The notes beneath the pieces were generated by a model. That model worked only from the letters and a program-made list of their open reading frames with translations, made no database searches and was not told the origin of the DNA. Source: Chloroflexota bacterium (GTDB lineage: Bacteria > Chloroflexota > Dehalococcoidia > SAR202 > UBA826). Taken from it: a stretch of DNA of 10,571 nucleotides. The position numbers and the translations under genes were made by a program. The stretch covers positions 1-10,571 of the forward strand of contig NZSI01000024.1 in the NCBI GenBank assembly GCA_002696685.1, given 5' to 3'. Positions 1 through 4,930 of the stretch are shown here, in pieces (position 1 is the stretch's first letter; each line of letters starts with the position of its first letter).

Positions 1-51
1 TTACTTTCAGATTTTTATTATTTCAATGCGGTGGTAAAGAATCCCAATCTT

Positions 52-342
52 TCAGAATCCTGAAACGGTTTCGCTCTGAATACTTGATACTTCTACATCA
101 GGCCGAGAGTTCTCGAGAAACATAATACTCTTATTTAGAACCGACTCAGCATGTCTAGACTTTGTGCTAACAACCGCCAGTCCAAGAACCCCTATATCTG
201 GCATGTCATTGCCCTCTACTTCAGCTATTGACACCCTGAATCTATTAGAAATACGGTCAATGACAGATTTAAGTATCCCTCGTTTTTCCTTCAAAGAACG
301 AGATGGAAGAATCAAAGTTATCTTACTCACCCTTACAATCAT
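52..342 (-). CDS. ylxP: DUF503 family protein (YlxP-like)
   Basis: A 96-residue protein that matches the DUF503/YlxP family in length and pattern. It has a short first strand (IVRVSKITLILP), then the family hallmark SLKEKRGILKSVIDRISNRF (about residues 16-35), then IAEVEG and GVLGLAVVS, and a C-terminal helix ending in an E-V-rich strand. Proteins of this family are small ferredoxin-fold proteins often encoded beside infB and rbfA. Their exact role is not established, though a link to ribosome maturation or translation is usually suggested from that neighbourhood. Neither infB nor rbfA is visible here; only 51 bases lie downstream and they contain no credible start. The ATG at 342 is chosen because the protein begins exactly where the family begins; a Shine-Dalgarno site is weak or absent. 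The stop is TGA. Confidence 0.9.
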   Translation of the reverse strand: MIVRVSKITLILPSRSLKEKRGILKSVIDRISNRFRVSIAEVEGNDMPDIGVLGLAVVSTKSRHAESVLNKSIMFLENSRPDVEVSSIQSETVSGF

Positions 343-344
343 AT

Positions 345-536
345 CTATCCACTGAGTTTAAAATTTCTTAAATGAACTCTGCCTTGATATATATCTTCCC
401 AATTTTCGTTAAGAAGGATTTTATTACTTCCGTTTCGTATAAACCAATTCATCGTCAATAAATATTTTGGATTGTTTAATATCTTTAAAACCTTTTGAAC
501 TCTAGCCTCTCTTTCTACTATCTTACGGAACGACAA
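345..536 (-). CDS. doubtful small hypothetical ORF in the divergent spacer
   Basis: A 63-codon ORF that would start with TTG at 536 and end with TAG just 2 bases before the ATG of the DUF503 gene, a position that would allow translational coupling. The product is basic and asparagine-rich, has two tryptophans, and I recognise no family. Several points argue against it. The start is TTG without a Shine-Dalgarno site, and the local sequence is very AT-rich. It would also leave only 23 bases before the divergent hpt start, too little for two promoters. The stretch 343-559 is more likely an intergenic region carrying divergent promoters. It is listed because nothing else explains the open frame. 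Confidence 0.2.
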   Translation of the reverse strand: MSFRKIVEREARVQKVLKILNNPKYLLTMNWFIRNGSNKILLNENWEDIYQGRVHLRNFKLSG

Positions 537-547
537 CTTATGTGTGA

Positions 548-556
548 TTATATATT
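548..556 (+). promoter_or_regulatory. possible -10 region just upstream of hpt (near-leaderless start)
   Basis: The bases before the hpt ATG at 560 contain overlapping -10-like hexamers (TATATT at 551-556, TATATA at 549-554), with a TG two bases before the TTATAT at 548. No Shine-Dalgarno motif lies between this box and the ATG. If the box is real, transcription would start at or very near the start codon, giving a leaderless mRNA. No convincing -35 box is visible, and AT-rich sequence makes such hexamers common by chance. Confidence 0.25.
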
Positions 557-559
557 GTC

Positions 560-1063
560 ATGAAATTACAAACGTTCATAAGTAAATCTACAATATCTTC
601 AACAGTCTCAAGATTGGGAAAAGAAATACGTGCAAACCACAAAGGCCCAGTTACTCTGCTATCTGTGTTGAAAGGTTCAATATGCTTCACTTCTGATCTC
701 ATGAGAGAACTAGATGGTGAAGTGAAAATCTGTTTTGCTACAGTTTCAAGTTATTCTGGGAAATCAAGTGGTCGAATATCTTATGACAGTCCTAACCCAG
801 ACGATATAACTGACTCAAATGTGATTATCGTAGAAGACATTACAGATATAGGAAAAACACTGGATTTTCTCATAAGTCAGGTAAGATCCATGAACGCAAA
901 AACCGTACAAACATGCGTCTTGCTCGACAAGCCATCAAGGAGAGAAATTCCCGTTACGATAGACTACCTAGGACATACGATCCAAGATCTTTTTGTAGTA
1001 GGGTATGGCATGGACTTCAAAGGTCGGTTCAGAAACTTCCCCTATATTGGAATTATAGATTAG
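560..1063 (+). CDS. hpt: hypoxanthine phosphoribosyltransferase
   Basis: A 167-residue cytoplasmic purine-salvage enzyme that joins hypoxanthine (often also guanine) to PRPP to give IMP (or GMP) and pyrophosphate. Visible motifs are the pyrophosphate-loop segment VLKGS (36-40) and the PRPP-binding signature VIIVEDITDIGKT (88-100), with the acidic pair E92/D93 and the likely catalytic base D96. The purine-contacting LLDKPSRR (121-128, K124) and the C-terminal FVVGYGMDFKGRFRNFPYIG (145-164) also match the family. The order and spacing agree with bacterial HPRTs of about 170-180 residues, so the gene appears intact. The ATG at 560 is the only reasonable start but has no obvious Shine-Dalgarno site. 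The gene is richer in AT-ending and AGA/ATA codons than the minus-strand genes. A DUF971 gene follows 33 bases later in the same direction and reading frame. Whether guanine or xanthine is also used cannot be read from the sequence. Confidence 0.93.
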   Translation: MKLQTFISKSTISSTVSRLGKEIRANHKGPVTLLSVLKGSICFTSDLMRELDGEVKICFATVSSYSGKSSGRISYDSPNPDDITDSNVIIVEDITDIGKTLDFLISQVRSMNAKTVQTCVLLDKPSRREIPVTIDYLGHTIQDLFVVGYGMDFKGRFRNFPYIGIID

Positions 1064-1096
1064 AAGGAACATATTTTCCGGTCGCCTAAAATCAGT

Positions 1097-1492
1097 TTGT
1101 CACTGTATATCGAATGCCCAGAGTCAGGTCACATCCCACCACCATGGAGGACAAAATTGCCAGATAGAACGTCAATAGACAAAGTCGGGCTGTATGGTGA
1201 GAAAATTCTCATTAGATGGGATGACGGACATGAAAGCACCTACGGTGCTCGAGAAGTAAGGATAAGCTGTCAGTGCGCTGAATGTGTGGAAGAATGGAGC
1301 AAAAGACAGTTACTGGACCCAGCATCTGTGCTTAGCGATCTAAAGGCAGAAGACCATCTAATGATCGGCAATTACGCTATCCAATTCCTCTGGAGTGACG
1401 CCCACTACACTGGAATATTCCCTTTTGAGGTGTTGAGAGCTTTGTGCCCCTGCACCACCTGCAAAAATACTACAGAACTAAAAACTCCCTAG
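1097..1492 (+). CDS. DUF971 domain protein (GBBH N-terminal-like zinc domain)
   Basis: A 131-residue protein of the DUF971 family, the domain that forms the N-terminus of gamma-butyrobetaine hydroxylases and also occurs alone in bacteria. The core features are present: ILIRWDDGHESTY (37-49), the metal-binding C58-x-C60-x2-C63, and GNYAIQFLWSDAHYTGIFPFEVLR (91-114). H103 would be the fourth zinc ligand; the usual SDGH reads SDAH here. A second cysteine group, C117-x-C119-x2-C122, lies near the C-terminus. The function of stand-alone DUF971 proteins is not settled; links to iron-sulfur cluster biology have been proposed. The start is uncertain. The TTG at 1097 is the first standard initiator after the upstream hpt stop, and it lacks a Shine-Dalgarno site. 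An AAGGA at 1064-1068 lies too far from it and would better suit a non-standard ATT at 1073. The gene is probably co-transcribed with hpt. Confidence 0.85.
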   Translation: MSLYIECPESGHIPPPWRTKLPDRTSIDKVGLYGEKILIRWDDGHESTYGAREVRISCQCAECVEEWSKRQLLDPASVLSDLKAEDHLMIGNYAIQFLWSDAHYTGIFPFEVLRALCPCTTCKNTTELKTP

Positions 1493-1526
1493 GCCCAGAC
1501 TCCTTTTTCAGAACGGACCAACTGAA

Positions 1527-1560
1527 TGAGAAAGCACCCGCACAGGGAAATACTTTCTCA
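1527..1560. terminator. hairpin between convergent genes, possible weak bidirectional terminator
   Basis: TGAGAAAG (1527-1534) is perfectly complementary to CTTTCTCA (1553-1560). Within the 18-base loop, CCC (1537-1539) can pair with GGG (1545-1547) around a 5-base apex. The element lies between the ends of the DUF971 gene (+) and the DUF35 gene (-), where a shared terminator is expected. Neither strand has a proper U-tract directly after the stem, so intrinsic termination would be weak. Confidence 0.35.
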
Positions 1561-1576
1561 ATCGTCAGCAAAAAAA

Positions 1577-1987
1577 TTACGCTGGTTTGAATTTAGGGAG
1601 TGCAAGCTCCTCCGTAATATCTTCGAATACTACTTCAAGGTCCATCCCAATTTGCAAATTATCAAAAGAGGGATTTTCTATAACGATATTGGTAGCCATC
1701 TTGGGACCTTCTTCCAATTCTACGATAGCTGTCACGAAGGGCACATCATCCACAAATCCGGGATGTGGTGCTCTCTGAACAATACCGTAGGTAAACAATG
1801 AGGCTTTTCCACTAGCCTTGATCCAATCCGTGTCTTTTGAGAAACAACAAGGTGATATGTCTCTGGGATAAAAGTAAGCCGTATCACAGGCATTACACTT
1901 TCTAAGCCAGAGTTCGTGTTCTTTAGCCTTCTGCCAATATACGTCCGATTCCCCTTGTGGTACCGGTATAGGTTTATTATAAGCCAT
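1577..1987 (-). CDS. DUF35 zinc-ribbon/OB-fold protein, thiolase partner
   Basis: A 136-residue protein with the two-part DUF35 layout. An N-terminal helix (about 14-29) leads into a zinc-ribbon-like segment, C31-x2-C34 and then P46-C47-C48, followed by an OB-fold that opens with the typical GKASLFTYGIVQRAPHPGF (60-78) and ends in strands around VTAIVELEEG and MDLEVVFEDI. Such proteins bind SCP2-type thiolases or acyl-CoA enzymes and complete their active site or CoA channel, as in ChsH2 with Ltp2 or BbsA with BbsB. Here the gene follows a thiolase gene of exactly that class, so it is almost certainly its partner. One feature is odd: in the usual C-P-x-C second knuckle the first cysteine appears to be serine (S45) and the next-but-one residue is cysteine (C47). 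The ATG at 1987 has AGGAG nine bases upstream. Confidence 0.9.
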   Translation of the reverse strand: MAYNKPIPVPQGESDVYWQKAKEHELWLRKCNACDTAYFYPRDISPCCFSKDTDWIKASGKASLFTYGIVQRAPHPGFVDDVPFVTAIVELEEGPKMATNIVIENPSFDNLQIGMDLEVVFEDITEELALPKFKPA

Positions 1988-1990
1988 GTG

Positions 1991-2011
1991 TATTTACTCC
2001 TATTTACTCCT
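1991..2011 (-). promoter_or_regulatory. tandemly duplicated ribosome-binding site of the DUF35 gene
   Basis: The ten bases TATTTACTCC occur twice head to tail (1991-2000 and 2001-2010, plus strand). On the coding strand this gives two AGGAG cores (at 2007-2011 and 1997-2001). The second is 9 bases from the DUF35 ATG at 1987, a good spacing. The first overlaps the thiolase stop codon TAG (2010-2012). The proximal copy decides the DUF35 start. Confidence 0.7.
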
Positions 2012-3152
2012 AATCGATTGCCAGAACGGTTGTACCGGTAGAGGAAAGAGATCCCCCTGTGCCGTTGATGAGACAAAGTTTGGGGTCATCTAATTGGCGA
2101 TCCCCACATTCACCTCTGAGCTGCCTAACAGCCTCCAAAACCAGGAACATGCCGTACATGCCCGAGTGAGTGTAGGAGAGCCCACCACCAGAAGTGTTCA
2201 TCGCAAAGTCTCCACCGGGAGCTGTTCTCTGATTTGCCACAAAATCTGGCGCCTCTCCTGGTCCACAAAAACCAAGACTTTCTAAAGTGGCAAGAACCGT
2301 GTAAGTGAATGAGTCATAAATCATAGCAAGATCTATATCGTCGTGAGTAACTCCCGATCTCTCCAAAGCAGCAGGACCAGTGTTTTTTGCAACCGTTCTC
2401 GTGAGATCTGGCATCTGACTGATCAGGTTGTGGTCATGCGACTCAGCCGCACCTAGAACCCAAACAGGCTTTTTCTTCGCATCTTTTGCTCTCTCAGCAG
2501 AGGTAATTACATAAGCACCTCCCGCATCGGTTACAAGACAACAATCAAAGAGATGGAATGGCTCGGAAATCCACCGGGAATTATGATAGTCATCAAATGA
2601 CATATCATCTTTCATGTACGCCTTAGGATTAAGTTGAGCCCATTTACGAGTTGCTACTGCTACCTCAGCCATCCCCTGTCTGCTATATTCTTCACCGTAT
2701 TGATGCATGTACCTACGAGCAGCCATAGCGTAGTTAATTGGGGCTCCAAGGAATCCGTATGGGGTTTCGAACTGGGATCCAGGGTCTGCGGCATCTCCCC
2801 CAGGGCGGCTTCTCCGGCTCCTCCCAGCTTCTCCATGCGTAACAAGTGCCACATCACAATATCCAGCATTGATAGCCGCCATGGCATGAGCAATGTGGAT
2901 AATGAATGAAGACCCACCCACAGCAGTCGTATCCGTAAAACTTGGTTCAATACCAAGATATTCGGCTAGAATTAGCGTTGATGTTCCAGCAGTGAACAAT
3001 CCGTTCACATCTTTAATCGACATCCCAGCATCTTCCAGAGCATTGTAGGCTGCCTCAGCATGATGCGTTAAGTTTGATTTATCAGGTACTTTGCCTATTT
3101 CATCGGATTCATCGACCCCGACAATAGCGACCGTTTTACGAAGATCGGTCAT
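2010..3152 (-). CDS. SCP2-type thiolase-like protein (acetyl-CoA acetyltransferase family), probable lyase
   Basis: A 380-residue thiolase-fold protein of the SCP-x/Ltp2 type. Recognisable blocks are the N-terminal AIVGVDESDEIG (9-20), TTAVGGSSFIIHIAHAMAAI (75-94) on the helix that normally carries the nucleophilic cysteine, FDCCLVTDAGGAYVIT (202-217), IYDSFTYTVLATLESLGFC (278-296), and NTSGGGLSYTHSGMYG (319-334) with the conserved H329. It ends with RGE..DRQ and an INGTGG strand. The nucleophile helix has GGSS (79-82) with no cysteine, so a classical two-step thiolase reaction is unlikely. Ltp2-like members of this group catalyse retro-aldol cleavage of acyl-CoA side chains together with a DUF35 partner, and such a partner is encoded 22 bases downstream. 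The substrate cannot be deduced. The start is fixed by AGGAGGA at 3161-3167, 8 bases before the ATG at 3152; an ATG at 3157 is out of frame and too close to that site. Confidence 0.9.
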   Translation of the reverse strand: MTDLRKTVAIVGVDESDEIGKVPDKSNLTHHAEAAYNALEDAGMSIKDVNGLFTAGTSTLILAEYLGIEPSFTDTTAVGGSSFIIHIAHAMAAINAGYCDVALVTHGEAGRSRRSRPGGDAADPGSQFETPYGFLGAPINYAMAARRYMHQYGEEYSRQGMAEVAVATRKWAQLNPKAYMKDDMSFDDYHNSRWISEPFHLFDCCLVTDAGGAYVITSAERAKDAKKKPVWVLGAAESHDHNLISQMPDLTRTVAKNTGPAALERSGVTHDDIDLAMIYDSFTYTVLATLESLGFCGPGEAPDFVANQRTAPGGDFAMNTSGGGLSYTHSGMYGMFLVLEAVRQLRGECGDRQLDDPKLCLINGTGGSLSSTGTTVLAID

Positions 3153-3160
3153 TTCATTAA

Positions 3161-3167
3161 TCCTCCT
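3161..3167 (-). promoter_or_regulatory. strong Shine-Dalgarno site of the thiolase gene
   Basis: The coding strand reads AGGAGGA, 8 bases before the ATG at 3152. It distinguishes this start from the out-of-frame ATG at 3157, which would be only 3 bases from the motif. The rest of the 123-base gap up to the dehydratase gene (to 3275) contains no clear terminator, and only weak promoter-like hexamers. Confidence 0.8.
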
Positions 3168-3275
3168 GGGTTGGCTGATACTAAAGGAACTCTCTATTTA
3201 TTTTATTTCCCTTCAAAACGGTGCTTAGGATACAACGCAAATGGTTATGCTAACAACAGGTGATTACATTTGGAA

Positions 3276-4442
3276 CTACCAATTCGTGAAGGATCCATCA
3301 TTCCTTATTAGTTGTGGTGTCCAACCTGTTGGGTCTATTATCCGAGATTCAGCAAGGTTTTCGTCAAAGTCTACCCCCATACCCGGCTCGTCGGGACACC
3401 ATGCATATCCATCTTCCCATTCGATCTGTTTGGGAAACAGATCTGTGGCGTAGGTTCCTGGTCTCTGAGGCATTTCCTGAACCCCTACATTCGTCGAGGC
3501 CATACACAAAGCTACACAAACTGCCGCACTTACCGGTCCCAAAGGGTTATGAGGAACAATATCGATATAATGCGTTTCCGCCCAGTGCGTTATTTTTAAA
3601 GCCTCTGTCAAGCCTCCGACTATGCACAAATCTATGCGCGCATAGTTTATAAGCTCCTCCTCAATCACCTCCCTAAAAGGCCATTTACTTGCCCACTGTT
3701 CTCCGGCAGCAATAGGCACTGCTACGTGTCTTGCTATTGTTCTATAGCTAGCAGGATTTTCTGACCGAAGCGGATCCTCCATGAAAAACGGTCGAAATTT
3801 CTCCACAGCCCTACACAAAGTGACAGCATGCGCGGTATCAAGTCTCGTATGCACATCAAAGCAGATTTGAATATCTTTTCCAACAGCATCTCTGATAACA
3901 CCCATCTGTTCCTCGGCAATTTTAATGGACTCCACAGGTTCAAGAGTATTAAAGTTATCAACATAGTCAAAAGTTGGACCGGTCTCAGGTTGGTGCCATC
4001 TAACAAATTTCCAACCCTCATCAATATGTTTCTTGCAGCTTTCCAATAACTCTGAAATATCACTGCCAGCAGTATGTGGGTAACATACGACCTTATCTCT
4101 CACAGGACCTCCCAAAAGTTTATAAAGAGGCATCTCTAATGCCTTAGCTTTTATGTCCCATAAGGCTATATCTATAGCACTAATCGCGCATGAATAAACT
4201 TTATCGGCAGGGAAAAAGCTACCCCTGAACATCCTCTGCCACAATTTTTCCGTGCTAAATGGATCTTCACCCACAACAATCTCTGACAGATGATCTATAG
4301 CCTTCCCTATTGCGGCACCCCAACGAGCTATTCCTACTTCACCGAGTCCATAAATACCAGCGTCAGTTTCGACTTTAACGATGTAATAAAGTCGACCAAC
4401 ATCATCTGTAATCGGGAAGCTTTTAATTTTTGTAACTTTCAT
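3276..4442 (-). CDS. enolase-superfamily (mandelate racemase/muconate lactonizing) protein, galactonate dehydratase-like
   Basis: A 388-residue enzyme with an N-terminal capping domain (about 1-115) and a TIM barrel. The probable metal ligands are D196 (in FDVH), E222 (in MEDP) and E248 (in GEQW). H198 and H298 (in VPHNPLGP) are the likely acid/base pair, and E323 lies in QEMP. The spacings D+2 H, +24 E, +26 E, +50 H, +25 E equal those I recall for E. coli D-galactonate dehydratase, and the D-mannonate dehydratase group has a longer last interval. The expected reaction is Mg-dependent dehydration of a sugar acid or related hydroxy acid to a 2-keto-3-deoxy product. Many family members with this active site have other substrates, so specificity is open. 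The ATG at 4442 is preferred over an upstream ATG at 4478 because GAGGAGT lies just before it and the family N-terminus begins with MKVTKIKS. The gene is first in the minus-strand block with the thiolase. Confidence 0.9.
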   Translation of the reverse strand: MKVTKIKSFPITDDVGRLYYIVKVETDAGIYGLGEVGIARWGAAIGKAIDHLSEIVVGEDPFSTEKLWQRMFRGSFFPADKVYSCAISAIDIALWDIKAKALEMPLYKLLGGPVRDKVVCYPHTAGSDISELLESCKKHIDEGWKFVRWHQPETGPTFDYVDNFNTLEPVESIKIAEEQMGVIRDAVGKDIQICFDVHTRLDTAHAVTLCRAVEKFRPFFMEDPLRSENPASYRTIARHVAVPIAAGEQWASKWPFREVIEEELINYARIDLCIVGGLTEALKITHWAETHYIDIVPHNPLGPVSAAVCVALCMASTNVGVQEMPQRPGTYATDLFPKQIEWEDGYAWCPDEPGMGVDFDENLAESRIIDPTGWTPQLIRNDGSFTNW

Positions 4443-4446
4443 ATTG

Positions 4447-4453
4447 ACTCCTC
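4447..4453 (-). promoter_or_regulatory. Shine-Dalgarno site that fixes the dehydratase start
   Basis: The coding strand reads GAGGAGT, with the AGGAG core five bases from the ATG at 4442. The in-frame ATG at 4478 lies inside or next to the predicted promoter -10 box and has no such site, so the shorter protein is taken as correct. Confidence 0.75.
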
Positions 4454-4476
4454 GTGATCCATTAGAAACGTAAGCC

Positions 4477-4505
4477 AAGGTATCTCAGGCTAACCAACGG
4501 GTCAA
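4477..4505 (-). promoter_or_regulatory. candidate sigma-70-type promoter of the dehydratase-thiolase block
   Basis: On the minus strand TTGACC (4505-4500) matches five of six bases of the -35 consensus. After a 17-base spacer, TACCTT (4482-4477) is a weak -10 with the first, second and last bases conserved. Transcription would begin near 4470 and leave a leader of roughly 28 bases that includes the Shine-Dalgarno site. Position and spacing are good, but the -10 is poor. Confidence 0.45.
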
Positions 4506-4555
4506 CAGAATTATTAGATCCTTTCAATAACAGGTTTTTTTGATACCATTATTTT

Positions 4556-4930
4556 GTGACTTCAATCTCTCGTGAACAGTTTCAAAATCTTGTCCTTCAG
4601 GCGCTGTCTGATTTGCCTGAGTATGTTCGGCACTCACTCCAAAATGTCGATGTCGTGGTCGATGATGTCGCTTCAATGAACCAAATAGTCGGGACAGGAA
4701 TCGAGAACGCAATGGACCTCCTTGGTCTATATGAAGGTATCCCTTTAACAGAGCGATACGGATATGACATGGTATTACCGGACAAGGTAACGCTATTCCA
4801 AAAACCTATTGAATCCATATGCGATACGCAGGAACAAATAGCAGAGGAGATATCGAAAACTCTGATCCACGAAATCGCTCACCATTTCGGTTTGGATGAC
4901 GATCATCTTGACCGGTTAGGATCAGGTTAA
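4556..4930 (+). CDS. small zincin-like metallopeptidase family protein (DUF1025 / Zincin_1)
   Basis: A 124-residue protein of the minimal metallopeptidase family. It ends in the zinc-binding motif HEIAHHFGLDDDHLDRLG (105-122). H105 and H109 are zinc ligands, E106 is the catalytic base, and one of the aspartates at 114-116 is the probable third ligand. The preceding segments, PLTERYGYDMVLPDKVTLFQKPIE with a hydrophobic strand-like run, are typical of the family. The length is normal, and there is no signal peptide or membrane segment, so the protein should be cytoplasmic. No substrate is known for the family. The GTG at 4556 is the only start after an in-frame stop at 4541; no clear Shine-Dalgarno site precedes it. 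It is divergent from the dehydratase gene and convergent with herA, whose stop codon it overlaps. Confidence 0.88.
   Translation: MTSISREQFQNLVLQALSDLPEYVRHSLQNVDVVVDDVASMNQIVGTGIENAMDLLGLYEGIPLTERYGYDMVLPDKVTLFQKPIESICDTQEQIAEEISKTLIHEIAHHFGLDDDHLDRLGSG

Noticed and set aside
36..52. Terminator hairpin after the DUF503 gene
   Set aside because: The AAAGA/TCTTT stem is only five mostly A-T pairs and has no U-tract after it.
1526..1801. 91-codon plus-strand ORF opposite the DUF35 gene
   Set aside because: It overlaps the DUF35 gene antisense, and the intergenic hairpin lies within its first codons.
3314..3652. 112-codon plus-strand ORF opposite the dehydratase
   Set aside because: It overlaps a gene with complete catalytic residues and has low-quality composition and no ribosome site.
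4443..4478. Upstream ATG at 4478 for the dehydratase
   Set aside because: It has no Shine-Dalgarno site and overlaps the predicted -10 box. The 4442 ATG has GAGGAGT and the family N-terminus.
4479..4547. GGTATC / GATACC inverted repeat flanking the dehydratase promoter
   Set aside because: The arms are only 6 bases and 57 bases apart, which is expected by chance.
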